This document shows, piece after piece, positions 28,832-37,845 of a stretch of 64,000 bases of DNA. Source of the stretch: Gammaproteobacteria bacterium (GTDB taxonomy: Bacteria; Pseudomonadota; Gammaproteobacteria; Steroidobacterales; Steroidobacteraceae). The stretch spans positions 1 to 64,000 of the forward strand of contig JAHEAZ010000003.1 of assembly GCA_024642505.1 (NCBI GenBank). The letters run 5' to 3'. Positions within the stretch are counted from its first letter, which is position 1; each line of letters opens with the position of its first letter. Below the pieces are notes generated by a model, which was not told the origin of the DNA, searched no databases, and saw only the letters and a program-made list of their open reading frames with translations. Position numbers and translations under genes: made by a program.

Positions 28832-29554
28832 ATGGCCGCCATGAAGTTCGGGCGAGTCGAACTGCCGGGCGGCGCGATCCTGCATGACGCCTCGCTCGGC
28901 CCGGATCCATCGGCGCTCTTTGATCGCGAGGCCCTCCGGATGCGCGCCGCGCTCGCTGACGCGCGCGGTGGCCGCGGCTCGATAAGTTACATCGCGGTTG
29001 ATGGCCGGGAACTCGTGCTACGACGCTACCTGCGCGGTGGCCTGCCGGCGCGCGTCTCGCGTGACTGCTATCTCTGGCTCGGCGAAGAACTTACCCGTCC
29101 CTTTCATGAATTCAGGCTGCTCGCGACTCTGCTGGACCGCGGACTTCCGGTCCCGAGGCCGGTTGCGGCGCGCTACCTGCGATCGGGCCTGACCTACCGT
29201 GGCGAGCTCGTGACCGAACGCTTGCCCGCTGCGACCTCACTGGCTGAGCGTTGGCTGGCGGGCAGGATACGGGACGCCGACTGGCGGTCAGCCGGGCGCT
29301 GCATGCGGCGCTTTCACGATGCGGGCGTCCAGCACGCGGATCTCAATGCGAATAACGTCATGCTCGACGACGCGGGCAACGCCTGGTTGCTCGACTTTGA
29401 CCGAGGCCGGATTCGCGCGCCCGGCCACTGGCAGGAGCGCTCGCTGGCGCGGCTCGGCCGCTCGATCAAGAAAATCGGCCGCGCGGCCGGGCTGGAAGAT
29501 TGGCGCGCAGGCTTCGATATCCTGCGAGCCGCGCATGATGCGGACGGTAGCTGA
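28832..29554 (+). CDS. kdkA: 3-deoxy-D-manno-octulosonic acid kinase KdkA
   Basis: Phosphorylates the single Kdo residue of the lipopolysaccharide core at position 4, as in Haemophilus. The 240-residue protein has the kinase-like catalytic loop and metal site DAGVQHADLNANNVML and LLDFDRGRIRAPGHW, and the upstream GLPVPRPVAARY and GELVTERLPAATSLAE segments. Start is ATG 28832 or 28841; neither has a strong ribosome binding site. Adjacent waaA (9 bases) supports the call. A KdkA partner suggests a monofunctional Kdo transferase and a core with one phosphorylated Kdo. Confidence 0.88.
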   Translation: MAAMKFGRVELPGGAILHDASLGPDPSALFDREALRMRAALADARGGRGSISYIAVDGRELVLRRYLRGGLPARVSRDCYLWLGEELTRPFHEFRLLATLLDRGLPVPRPVAARYLRSGLTYRGELVTERLPAATSLAERWLAGRIRDADWRSAGRCMRRFHDAGVQHADLNANNVMLDDAGNAWLLDFDRGRIRAPGHWQERSLARLGRSIKKIGRAAGLEDWRAGFDILRAAHDADGS

Positions 29555-29563
29555 GGCCAGCGC

Positions 29564-30844
29564 ATGCGCCTCCTCTACAATCTGCTGGTCTACATCGCGG
29601 CGCCCGTCGCATTCTTCATCCAGTTCTGGAGAAGCCTGCGGGACCCAAGCTACCGCGAGCGGCGGCAGGAGCGCTTCGGCTTCGGCAGCCAGCTCGAGGG
29701 TTGCTCGATCTGGGTCCACGCCGTCTCCGTCGGCGAGGTGCAGGCCGCGGCGCCCCTGGTGCGCGCCCTGCGGAAGCGCTACCCGGAAACCGGGCTGGTG
29801 CTCACGACGGTGACGCCAACCGGCGCGGCCAGGGCGCAATCGCTGTTCGGCGAGTCGGTGACGCTGCGTTACGTGCCTTTCGACCTGCCTGGATCGGTCC
29901 GGCGTTTCTTCGAGCGCATCAAGCCATGCATCGCCATCATCATCGAGACCGAGCTATGGCCGAACCTGTATGCGGAATGCGGCCGTCGTGGCATTCCGCT
30001 GGTGCTGGCCAGCGCACGTATTTCGCCACGGTCGGTCAGGCGCTATCGTTGGCTGGTGCCGCTGTTCCGCGAAGCGTTGTCGCATGGCATCGTGATTGCC
30101 GCGCAGGGCGAGGCGGACGCCGCACGCTTTCGTTCGATTGGCGCCAATCCGGAACGCACCCACGTCACCGGCAACATCAAGTTCGACTTCGAGCTGGATC
30201 CCCGGGTGCCCGGCGAGGGCGGGGCGTGGCGTGCCGCCTGCGCGGCTGGCCGGTCCCTGTGGGTGGCCGGCAGCACACACGAGGGCGAGGAGTCCATGGT
30301 GCTGGAGGCCCATGCTGGCGTGCTGCGTCAGGATCCGTCGGCCCTGCTGGTGCTGGTGCCGCGCCACCCGAGCCGTTTCACCGAGGTCGCGGCGCTGCTC
30401 GACCGGCGCGGGTTTCGCTGGGTCAGTCGCTCCAGCGGCGGGACCATCCGACCAGACACCCAGGTCGTACTCGGCGACACCATGGGCGAATTGATGGTCT
30501 TCTATGCAGCCGCGGACGTCGCTTTCGTGGCGGGAAGCCTGGTGCCGATCGGCGGCCACAACCTTCTCGAACCCGCGGCGGTCGGGGTGCCGGTCGTGAC
30601 CGGCCCGCACAATTTCAACAGCGAGGACATTTACCAGAAGCTCGTCGAGGCGGGCGTGGTACGGACCGTGGCTGGCGCGAGCGAACTGTCGGAGACGGTG
30701 GCAGGTTTGCTGGCCGATTCCGCCAAGCGCGTCGAACTTGGCCAGCGAGGGAGGCGGGTAGTCGAGGAAAACAGGGGCACGCTCAAGCGCCTGCTGGCAC
30801 TCGTGACGCCGCTGCTGGACGACGAGCTCGGGCCCGACCCCTGA
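29564..30844 (+). CDS. waaA: Kdo transferase WaaA
   Basis: Adds 3-deoxy-D-manno-octulosonic acid from CMP-Kdo to lipid A precursor at the inner membrane. The 426-residue GT-B enzyme has an N-terminal membrane anchor (MRLLYNLLVYIAAPVAFFIQ), the catalytic glutamate in WVHAVSVGEVQAA, IIETELWPNLYAEC, NIKFDFELDP, and the C-terminal nucleotide-sugar site GGHNLLEPAAVGVPVVTGP. It follows kdkA by 9 bases; together they build the inner core. Confidence 0.96.
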   Translation: MRLLYNLLVYIAAPVAFFIQFWRSLRDPSYRERRQERFGFGSQLEGCSIWVHAVSVGEVQAAAPLVRALRKRYPETGLVLTTVTPTGAARAQSLFGESVTLRYVPFDLPGSVRRFFERIKPCIAIIIETELWPNLYAECGRRGIPLVLASARISPRSVRRYRWLVPLFREALSHGIVIAAQGEADAARFRSIGANPERTHVTGNIKFDFELDPRVPGEGGAWRAACAAGRSLWVAGSTHEGEESMVLEAHAGVLRQDPSALLVLVPRHPSRFTEVAALLDRRGFRWVSRSSGGTIRPDTQVVLGDTMGELMVFYAAADVAFVAGSLVPIGGHNLLEPAAVGVPVVTGPHNFNSEDIYQKLVEAGVVRTVAGASELSETVAGLLADSAKRVELGQRGRRVVEENRGTLKRLLALVTPLLDDELGPDP

Positions 30845-30866
30845 TGCGCAGCCGGCTGACCGACCG

Positions 30867-30894
30867 TTGCACAGGCGCTAGACTGGCCTAGAAT
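30867..30894 (+). promoter_or_regulatory. Possible sigma-70 promoter
   Basis: TTGCAC (30867-30872) and TAGAAT (30889-30894) are 16 bases apart, in the 96-base gap between waaA and the decarboxylase gene. The -10 box matches 5 of 6 and the -35 box only 3 of 6, so this is a weak call. Confidence 0.35.
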
Positions 30895-30940
30895 CCGCGC
30901 TCTTGCCAACTCGCGGGCCGCCTCGACGCAGGAACAGCCA

Positions 30941-32095
30941 ATGTTGCCGAACGACGATGGGGAGATGCAGTTGCCGACGCCATGCGGCAACGGTGTGCTG
31001 GCAGGCCTCGTGCAACGATTCGGTTCACCGTTGTTCGTGCTCGACTGCGAAGTGATCCGGCGGCAATACCGTTCGCTCGCCAGTGCGCTGCCGGGCGTGG
31101 AATTGCATTACGCGCTCAAGCCACTGCCGCAGCCTGCCGTGATCGACACGCTTGCATCCGAGGGCAGCTGCTTCGACCTCGCCACCACCGGCGAGGTCGA
31201 GCTGGTGCGGCAGGCCGGCATACCTCCGTCCCGTTGCATACACACGCACCCGATCAAGCGCGACCAGGATATCCAGGCGGCGATCGACTTCGGGGTGAAG
31301 ACCTTCGTGGCCGATAACCCCGACGAAATTCGTAAATTCGCGGGCTATGCCGGCCGCGTTGCCCTGCTGCTCCGCGTTTCCTTTCGCAGCCCTGCCGCAG
31401 TCGTGGATCTATCGCGCAAGTTCGGCTGCGACCCCGAGGCGGCGCCCGGCCTGGTCGAACTGGCGATGTCGCTGGGTCTAGAAGTCATCGGCCTGTCCTT
31501 CCACGAGGGTTCGCAATCGCGCTTGCCCGATACCAAGCTCCGCGCCATCGAGTCCTGTGCGGCGATCATCCGGGCCACGCAGGGCCGTGGCATGACGACA
31601 CCTGCCACGCTCGATATCGGGGGCGGCTTCCCCATCGACTACATCGAGCCGGCGGTACCAGTCGAAGAATTCTGCGCACCCATTCGCCGGGCACTCGCGG
31701 CAATTCCGGAAGGGACGCGGGTCGTTGCCGAACCAGGCAGGTTCATCTGCGGGCCCGCTGGAACCGTCCTGACCACGGTCATGGGGCGGGCATGGCGCGA
31801 AGGCCGCTGGTGGTATTACCTCGACGACGGGCTTTACGGTTCCTTCAGCGGGCAGCTGTACGATCACGCGCGCTACCCGATCGAGCCGTTGCGGGAGGCG
31901 GACGGCCCAAGGTTCCACAGCGTGCTGGCAGGACCGACCTGCGACAGCATCGACGTCATTGCCGAGGACATCGAGTTGCCCGAGTTGCAGGCGGGCGACA
32001 TCCTTGTCGGGCGGCAAATGGGCGCCTACACCGTGGCGTCAGCTACCGATTTCAACTTTTTCCCGCGTGCCCGCATCCTGGCGGTCAATCGCTGA
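30941..32095 (+). CDS. PLP-dependent ornithine/diamino acid decarboxylase, group IV (alanine-racemase fold)
   Basis: Probably decarboxylates ornithine (perhaps also lysine or a related substrate) to start polyamine synthesis. The 384-residue protein has the alanine-racemase-fold barrel with the PLP lysine in HYALKPLPQPAVI, the phosphate-binding LDIGGGFPIDY, EPGRFICGPAG, and the C-terminal active-site cysteine in LAGPTCDSIDVI, the ornithine-type signature. The usual SFHVGSQ reads SFHEGSQ here. Size fits small bacterial ornithine decarboxylases; diaminopimelate decarboxylases differ around the cysteine. No other polyamine gene is nearby. Confidence 0.85.
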   Translation: MLPNDDGEMQLPTPCGNGVLAGLVQRFGSPLFVLDCEVIRRQYRSLASALPGVELHYALKPLPQPAVIDTLASEGSCFDLATTGEVELVRQAGIPPSRCIHTHPIKRDQDIQAAIDFGVKTFVADNPDEIRKFAGYAGRVALLLRVSFRSPAAVVDLSRKFGCDPEAAPGLVELAMSLGLEVIGLSFHEGSQSRLPDTKLRAIESCAAIIRATQGRGMTTPATLDIGGGFPIDYIEPAVPVEEFCAPIRRALAAIPEGTRVVAEPGRFICGPAGTVLTTVMGRAWREGRWWYYLDDGLYGSFSGQLYDHARYPIEPLREADGPRFHSVLAGPTCDSIDVIAEDIELPELQAGDILVGRQMGAYTVASATDFNFFPRARILAVNR

Positions 32096-32241
32096 ATCGC
32101 TGGTCTCGCCCCCGCGCGTGGTACGGAGCGATGGTGGGAAACCCGTCAAATCGCCCGGATGTGACTGAATCGCTTGCACTTCCTGATGCTATCCGCGATC
32201 CTTCGCCGGCCCCAGGACCGATCAAGGGACTTCATTTGTCG

Positions 32242-32823
32242 ATGCTTGATTTCGAGCACACAGCCCCGTTACACATTTCCCGCCGGCGCTTTCTGCGCGG
32301 TCTGCTGGCGGGCGGATCGACGGTGCTCGCCCTGGGAGGTCCGGGACGCGCCCTGGCGTCGATCGCTGATGAGGGCGAGCGCCTGATATCGCTGGTCAAT
32401 ACCCACACCGGTGAGCAGCTGACCACGGGTTATTTCCGTTCGGGCGACTACTGCCAGGAATCACTGGCGGCTCTCAACCACATTCTCCGGGATCATCGCA
32501 GCGGCGAGGTCGCACCCATCGACCCGCACCTGATCGACTTGCTGCATGACCTGGCCCGGGTCGCGGATCGCGAACCGCGTTTCGAAGTGATATCGGGATA
32601 CCGGTCGCCGGCCACCAATGCCATGCTCAACACCCGCTCGAACGGGGTCGCAAAGCACAGCCTTCACATGGAAGGCCGCGCCATCGACGTCCGGCTGGCC
32701 GGCTACCGTACCGATCGTCTGCGCGATGTCGCGCTTTCCCTGAAGTCCGGCGGGGTCGGCTACTACCGCAAGTCGGACTTCGTCCACGTTGATACCGGCC
32801 GCGTCCGAACCTGGGCCGGCTGA
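32242..32823 (+). CDS. YcbK/DUF882-family Tat-exported peptidase M15-like protein
   Basis: A 193-residue protein with a twin-arginine signal (SRRRFLRGLLAGGSTVLAL, cut near ALAS) and a DUF882/peptidase M15_2 domain. Zinc ligands are visible in KHSLHMEGRAIDVRL and FVHVDTGRVRTW. The E. coli relative YcbK (MepK) cuts peptidoglycan cross-links, so a cell-wall hydrolase role is likely. AAGGGA at 32224 lies 12 bases before the ATG and 6 before an in-frame TTG at 32236 that could be the real start. Confidence 0.88.
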   Translation: MLDFEHTAPLHISRRRFLRGLLAGGSTVLALGGPGRALASIADEGERLISLVNTHTGEQLTTGYFRSGDYCQESLAALNHILRDHRSGEVAPIDPHLIDLLHDLARVADREPRFEVISGYRSPATNAMLNTRSNGVAKHSLHMEGRAIDVRLAGYRTDRLRDVALSLKSGGVGYYRKSDFVHVDTGRVRTWAG

Positions 32824-32865
32824 CCGGTTCCCCGCATCCGCGGCGGCCTTTCCGGAGAGGTTCCC

Positions 32866-33291
32866 ATGCGCCCGCACCATGCGCTGCTCGCGACGGCATT
32901 CCTGGGGCTGGCCGGGTGCGGCGGCAACGGGCCGGCCAGCTCCGGGGCCGGTACAGAGTCCGCAGATCGAGGCGCCAGGCTCTATTCCGCGCACTGTATC
33001 GCCTGTCACCAGCGCGACGGCAAGGGCCTCGGCGAGGCGCAGCCGGCATTGGCCGGGTCAGCGACCGTAGCGGGCGATCCGGGAAAGCTGATCGCCTGGC
33101 TGCTTTTTGGAACCCGGCCGGAGACCAACCGCGCGACGCGCAGCGTGGTGGTCATGCCGCAGTTCGCCTGGCTCGACGATGAAGATCTCGCGGCCGTGCT
33201 CACCCACATACGCACCAGCTTCGGTAACTCCCAGGCGGCTGTTACCGCTGCAGATGTTGCCGCGGTACGCGCCGCGGGCCGGCAACCGTGA
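32866..33291 (+). CDS. c-type cytochrome lipoprotein
   Basis: A 141-residue class I cytochrome c anchored as a lipoprotein: signal peptide with lipobox LAGC (Cys18), and one heme site C-I-A-C-H at 44-48 followed by QRDGKGLGEAQPALAGS. The likely axial methionine is in VVVMPQFAWLDDEDLAAVL. This looks like a small electron carrier or oxidase-associated subunit; the redox partner is not encoded nearby. Its stop overlaps the GTG of the ComB-like gene. Confidence 0.85.
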   Translation: MRPHHALLATAFLGLAGCGGNGPASSGAGTESADRGARLYSAHCIACHQRDGKGLGEAQPALAGSATVAGDPGKLIAWLLFGTRPETNRATRSVVVMPQFAWLDDEDLAAVLTHIRTSFGNSQAAVTAADVAAVRAAGRQP

Positions 33292-33986
33292 CTCCGCGGC
33301 TCAACGTCACGGATTTCGTTGACGGCGCCCGCGAGGCGCGTGGCCTCGCTGTGATCATCGATGTATTCCGGGCCTTTTCGGTTGCCTGCTACGCGACGGC
33401 AGGCGGCGTGGCGCGCATCTACCCGGTCGCGGCAGCGGAGGACGCACTGGCGCTGATGGGAGCGCATCCTGGCTGGCTTGGTGTCGGGGAGCGCGAGGCG
33501 CGCAAGCTTCCCGGTTTCAATTTCGGCAACTCTCCAACGGAGATCCGCAAGGCCGATCTCCGCGGGCGAACGCTCGTCCACACCACCCACGCCGGGACCC
33601 AGGGCCTGATGGCGGCGTCCGCGGCGGATGAGGTAGTCACCGGGAGCCTGGTTAATGCGGGCGCCATTTGCCGGCATATCCTTGCCCTGCGTCCCACGAC
33701 GGTGACCCTGGTCCGGATGGGACATCAGGCGCGTGAGCGATGCGCCGAGGATGACCTGTGCGCCGAGTTGATAGCCGCCCGGCTTGCGGGGCACGATTTC
33801 GACGCGATTGGCGTGCGCAGTCGCCTGCGCGACGCCCCGTCTGCACGAAAATTCTTCGATTCCGCCGCCGACTGGGCGCCCGAGACGGATTTCGAACTTT
33901 GCACCGAGGTGGATCGATTCGACTTCATCCTGCGCCTGCGTGACCGGACGGGTCCTCTTCCCTGGCTCGAGCGATTGCCTGCCTGA
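33288..33986 (+). CDS. 2-phosphosulfolactate phosphatase family protein (ComB-like)
   Basis: A 232-residue member of the ComB family, named for an archaeal phosphatase in coenzyme M synthesis but widespread in bacteria that make no coenzyme M. Family features are VIIDVFRAFSVACYA, GEREARKLPGFNFGNSP, LVHTTHAGTQGL and EDDLCAELIAARLAG. The GTG start overlaps the upstream TGA (GTGA), implying coupled translation with the cytochrome gene. The true substrate here is unknown; another phosphoester is likely. Confidence 0.82.
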   Translation: MTPRLNVTDFVDGAREARGLAVIIDVFRAFSVACYATAGGVARIYPVAAAEDALALMGAHPGWLGVGEREARKLPGFNFGNSPTEIRKADLRGRTLVHTTHAGTQGLMAASAADEVVTGSLVNAGAICRHILALRPTTVTLVRMGHQARERCAEDDLCAELIAARLAGHDFDAIGVRSRLRDAPSARKFFDSAADWAPETDFELCTEVDRFDFILRLRDRTGPLPWLERLPA

Positions 33987-34026
33987 CGCGCCCGGGCTGA
34001 TCTATGATTCTCGCGGACGCGCCACC

Positions 34027-35046
34027 ATGAAAACCAGGACCGACGCCGGCAGCGCCCGGCAGGCCGGTTCCGCGCCGGTCACCATAGATCTGACTGCCGT
34101 CATAGTCGCCGTGACGGACGCGCAGCCACGTGTGCTCACCCTTGGACCCTCCGTGGGCCAATTGCTCGAATGCCTTCCGTCCGGACCGCTGACCCGCCGG
34201 CACCGCACGCTTGAGCAGGGTCTCAGGACCTGGGTCGAGGCGCAGACGGGCCAGTCACTCGGCTATGTCGAGCAGCTCTATACCTTCGGAGACCTGGGCA
34301 GGCAGGATCCCGCGACTGGCGATTCCCCCAGAACCCTGTCGATCGGCTATCTGGCGTTGGTACGCGAGCCCCGCAGCGGCTCCGCGGACGCCGCGACCTG
34401 GCACGACTGGTACCGGTACTTTCCCTGGGAAGACTGGCGCAAGGGGCGGCCAGAGGTCATCGACGGCTTCGAGCCCATCCTTTCGCGCTGGGCGGAAGCA
34501 GGCGAGACCGCAGGCGAGCGCCACACCCGCCGGGAACGCATTGCGGTGACCTTTGGCCACCATGGCAGCAACTGGAACGAAGACCGCGTACTGGACCGCT
34601 ACGAGCTCGCCTACGAAATCGGAATCGTGGCGGAGTCGCATCGCGACGATTCCGGCGCAAGGCTTGCCCCGCATGCCGCCGGTAGCGGTGTGGCGCTGGC
34701 GGGCGATCACCGGCGCATCCTGGCAACGGCTATCGCAAGACTGCGCGGCAAGACCAAGTACCGCCCGGTCGTATTCGAACTGATGCCGCCTGCGTTTACA
34801 CTGTTGCAGCTCCAGCAGGCGGTCGAGGCGCTGGCCGGAATCAGGCTGCACAAGCCGAACTTCCGCAGGCTGGTGGAGCAGCAGGGATTGGTCGAGGAAA
34901 CCGGAGCCGTGACCCTCGGCACCGGTGGCCGTCCCGCGCGCCTGGTTCGGTTCCGCCGCGAGGCCCTGCTCGAGCGTCCCGCTCCTGGATTGCGTGTTCG
35001 TGCCGCGCGCAAGAGGCAGACCACCGGAGTGCGCGGAAAGGCTTGA
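34027..35046 (+). CDS. NrtR/NadQ-like Nudix-derived transcriptional regulator of NAD synthesis
   Basis: A 339-residue protein built like NrtR regulators: a Nudix-fold domain (about 18-130) with the family stretch GYVEQLYTFGDLGRQ and SIGYLALV, then a C-terminal winged helix (FELMPPAFTLLQLQQ, KPNFRRLVEQQGLVEETG, RPARLVRF). The Nudix helix at about 60-76 (TLEQGLRTWVEAQTG) has lost most catalytic glutamates, so it probably senses a nucleotide instead of hydrolysing it. The next genes are nadA and nadB, with a 27-base dyad between. Repression of nadAB is the obvious inference; the ligand (NAD, ADP-ribose or other) is not known. Confidence 0.83.
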   Translation: MKTRTDAGSARQAGSAPVTIDLTAVIVAVTDAQPRVLTLGPSVGQLLECLPSGPLTRRHRTLEQGLRTWVEAQTGQSLGYVEQLYTFGDLGRQDPATGDSPRTLSIGYLALVREPRSGSADAATWHDWYRYFPWEDWRKGRPEVIDGFEPILSRWAEAGETAGERHTRRERIAVTFGHHGSNWNEDRVLDRYELAYEIGIVAESHRDDSGARLAPHAAGSGVALAGDHRRILATAIARLRGKTKYRPVVFELMPPAFTLLQLQQAVEALAGIRLHKPNFRRLVEQQGLVEETGAVTLGTGGRPARLVRFRREALLERPAPGLRVRAARKRQTTGVRGKA

Positions 35047-35077
35047 CAAGCTTAAACCCAAAACTAGAATAAGGGTC

Positions 35078-35096
35078 AGCGGTAAGGCCGCTTTTG
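35078..35096 (+). terminator. Weak hairpin with T-run after the regulator gene
   Basis: AGCGG and CCGCT pair around TAAGG, followed by TTTTG. The 5-base stem is short. It lies 31 bases after the regulator stop. An inverted repeat of 8 bases (AGAATAAG at 35066, CTTATTCT at 35107) encloses it. Confidence 0.4.
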
Positions 35097-35104
35097 TCTT
35101 CATT

Positions 35105-35131
35105 TACTTATTCTCTCTTAGAGTATAAATA
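35105..35131. promoter_or_regulatory. Candidate operator dyad upstream of nadA
   Basis: A 27-base imperfect palindrome with half-sites TAnTTATnCTCT and AGAGnATAAnTA; 10 of 13 base pairs are symmetric. It overlaps TATAAA, a likely -10 element, and ends on the A of the nadA ATG. Position between a Nudix-type regulator and nadAB suggests it is the regulator's site. Confidence 0.62.
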
Positions 35132-36165
35132 TGGACGCAATTTCTCCGGGAATGCTTCGATCCGCGAGCGTCGTAGCCGACGGGCTTTTTGCAACGCAGG
35201 CCGCTGCGCTCTATGAACGCGTCAGGCGTGTCGTCCCCGCGGCGGAGTGGGGCGTGTTCGTGCCCGACATCGAAGCCATCCTGAGGCTGAAGCGGGAGCG
35301 CAATGCGGTTGTGCTGGCGCATAACTATCAGACGCCGGAGATCTTCAATACGGTTGCGGACATCGTTGGTGACAGTCTCGCCCTGGCACGCAAGGCGGCC
35401 GCGGTGGAGGCCGATGTGATTGTCCTGTGCGGTGTGCACTTCATGGCCGAGACGGCGAAGCTGATGAATCCGGACAAGACGGTGCTGATTCCTGACCTGC
35501 GTGCCGGCTGCTCGCTGGCGGAGTCAATCACTGGCGCCGACGTACGCGCATTGAAGGCGCGGTACCCGGGGGTGCCGGTCGTCACCTACGTCAATACGTC
35601 CGCCGATGTGAAGGCGGAGAGCGATATTTGCTGCACTTCCGGCAACGCGGTCGAGGTGGTCGAGTCACTGGGCGTCGAGCGAGTGATTTTCCTGCCCGAC
35701 GAATACCTCGCAAGAAACGTCGCTGCTGGCACGAGCGTCGAGATCATCTCCTGGCATGGGAAGTGCGAGGTTCACGAGCGCTTCTCACCCGAAGACATCG
35801 CGAGCCTGCGGCGCGATTACCCGGGAATCACGATTCTGGCGCACCCGGAATGTGACCGACCGGTGGTCGAGGCTGCGGACTTCGCCGGGTCGACCGCGGC
35901 AATGGCCAGCTTCGTTGCCCGGCGGCAGCCGGCCAGGGTGGCGCTCATCACCGAGTGCTCAATGAGCGACAACGTTGCCCTCGCCAATCCCGAGGTGGAC
36001 TTCGTCCGTCCCTGCAACCTATGCCCGCACATGAAGCGCATCAGCCTACCCGCCATCCGCCACTCGCTCGAGACGATGACGCACGAAGTCACCGTACCGG
36101 CAGCCGTCGCCGACCGCGCGAGGCAGGCGGTCGAGAGGATGGTAGCGATCGGCCGCGGAAAATGA
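35131..36165 (+). CDS. nadA: Quinolinate synthase NadA
   Basis: Iron-sulfur enzyme condensing iminoaspartate with dihydroxyacetone phosphate to quinolinate for NAD. The 344-residue protein has [14 protein letters not shown] and cluster cysteines in [22 protein letters not shown] and [12 protein letters not shown]. The ATG at 35131 lies inside the operator dyad and has no Shine-Dalgarno; if the TATAAA is the -10 box, translation may be leaderless or start at the next ATG (35152). Ends in a 4-base overlap (ATGA) with nadB. Confidence 0.95.
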   Translation: MDAISPGMLRSASVVADGLFATQAAALYERVRRVVPAAEWGVFVPDIEAILRLKRERNAVVLAHNYQTPEIFNTVADIVGDSLALARKAAAVEADVIVLCGVHFMAETAKLMNPDKTVLIPDLRAGCSLAESITGADVRALKARYPGVPVVTYVNTSADVKAESDICCTSGNAVEVVESLGVERVIFLPDEYLARNVAAGTSVEIISWHGKCEVHERFSPEDIASLRRDYPGITILAHPECDRPVVEAADFAGSTAAMASFVARRQPARVALITECSMSDNVALANPEVDFVRPCNLCPHMKRISLPAIRHSLETMTHEVTVPAAVADRARQAVERMVAIGRGK

Positions 36166-37742
36166 CCCGCATGAAGCCCTCATGCAGCCCAGTGGTGGTG
36201 GTCGGCGCCGGCCTCGGCGGGCTCATGACCGCCCTTGAACTCGCCCCGGCACCGGTCGTGCTTCTGTCGCGTTCACCGCTGGGTCGGGAGGTCGCGAGCG
36301 CCTGGGCGCAGGGGGGGATCGCAGCGGCGATGGCTGCGGGGGACTCGCCGGTACTGCATGCTGCGGATACCCATGCGGCCGGTGACGGACTGTGCGATCC
36401 GGAGGTCGTCGAACTGGTAACCAGCGAGGCGCCCGGGTGCGTCATGCAGCTGGAGCGTTATGGTGCTCGTTTCGATCGGGATGCGAGTGGCGTTCCGGCG
36501 CTGGGTCGCGAGGGTGGCCATGGCCGCCGCCGTATCCTGCATTCCCGGGACGCGACCGGCGACACCGTCACCAGGGCACTGATCGCCGCGGCCCTGCGTA
36601 CCCCCTCCATCACCATCCTCGAAGGCGTGGACGTCCGTGAACTGCTGATGGTCGACGGCGTGGTCGTCGGTCTGCTTGCCGCGCGCGGTGACGAGAAACT
36701 GCTTTTTTCCGCGCGCGCCGTGGTGCTCGCCACGGGCGGCTCAGGCGGGCTCTATGGGCACACCAGCAATCCGCTCGGCGCGCGCGGCGACGGCTTGGTC
36801 ATGGCCGCTCGCGCAGGCGCCCGCCTTGCCGACCTCGAGTTCGTCCAGTTTCATCCGACGGCGCTGGACATCGATAGGGACCCGATGCCGCTGGCTACCG
36901 AGGCACTGCGCGGGGAGGGAGCGACACTGGTCAATTCCCGCGGCGAGCGGTTCATGATCGGCCTGCACCCGCAGGCAGAGCTGGCTCCCCGTGACGTGGT
37001 TGCGCGAGCCATTTATCGGGAACGGGCCGCCGGTCGTCGCAGCTTCCTGGACGCGCGTGAGGCGTTGGGTGAGCGCTTCGTCACCCGATTCCCGACAGTT
37101 CATGCCTCGTGCATGACGGCGGGCATCGATCCGGCCCGCGACCTGATCCCGGTCGCGCCGGCGGCCCACTATCACATGGGAGGTATCGCAGCAGACCTGA
37201 GGGGGCGGAGTTCGCTGACCGGCCTTTGGGCGGTTGGTGAGGTGGCTTGCACGGGGCTGCACGGTGCCAACCGGCTCGCCAGCAACTCCTTGCTGGAGGC
37301 AGCCGTCTTCGGCATGCGTGCCGCCAGGGACATCAGCGGGCAGGATCAGGGCGGCCACGGCCGGCAAAATGCCAGTGGCGCCGTCGGCAAGCCGGTGGAG
37401 GTACAGGAGTGGTCGCTGGTTCAACGGATCCGCGGGATCATGGACCGCGAAGTCGGCGTCGAACGCGACGCGGCGGGTCTTCGGGCAGCAGTCAAAGCGT
37501 TTGAAGCCATCCGCAGGGAAAGTGGCCCCGGCCCTGCAAATGACGCAGCCACCGCCGGATTGCTGATAAGCGTGGCCGCACTCAGGCGCCGGGAAAGCCG
37601 CGGCGGTCACTGCCGGATTGACCATCCTTTCTCCGATCCAGTCGGCGGGCGCAGTTTCATGACCCTGGCTGAGGCAGAGTCGATAGCTGCTTGCCTGGAC
37701 GATGACGGGACCGTGGCGGTGGCGCTCGCCGCAAACGGCTGA
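36162..37742 (+). CDS. nadB: L-aspartate oxidase NadB
   Basis: FAD enzyme oxidising L-aspartate to iminoaspartate, feeding NadA. The 526-residue protein has the FAD fingerprint [52 protein letters not shown], and [20 protein letters not shown]. The ATG at 36162 overlaps the nadA stop; ATG 36171 is an alternative. nadC does not follow, so the quinolinate-using step must be encoded elsewhere. Confidence 0.96.
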   Translation: MTRMKPSCSPVVVVGAGLGGLMTALELAPAPVVLLSRSPLGREVASAWAQGGIAAAMAAGDSPVLHAADTHAAGDGLCDPEVVELVTSEAPGCVMQLERYGARFDRDASGVPALGREGGHGRRRILHSRDATGDTVTRALIAAALRTPSITILEGVDVRELLMVDGVVVGLLAARGDEKLLFSARAVVLATGGSGGLYGHTSNPLGARGDGLVMAARAGARLADLEFVQFHPTALDIDRDPMPLATEALRGEGATLVNSRGERFMIGLHPQAELAPRDVVARAIYRERAAGRRSFLDAREALGERFVTRFPTVHASCMTAGIDPARDLIPVAPAAHYHMGGIAADLRGRSSLTGLWAVGEVACTGLHGANRLASNSLLEAAVFGMRAARDISGQDQGGHGRQNASGAVGKPVEVQEWSLVQRIRGIMDREVGVERDAAGLRAAVKAFEAIRRESGPGPANDAATAGLLISVAALRRRESRGGHCRIDHPFSDPVGGRSFMTLAEAESIAACLDDDGTVAVALAANG

Positions 37743-37845
37743 GACAATTGCGCTTCGTCGGCGGGACATTCCCGGCGCGGCGGGGCCCAGCACTTGCTGC
37801 CTTGGCGGCGCTGGCGAGGAGCGTGTTCCCGGCACAGAGACCAGC

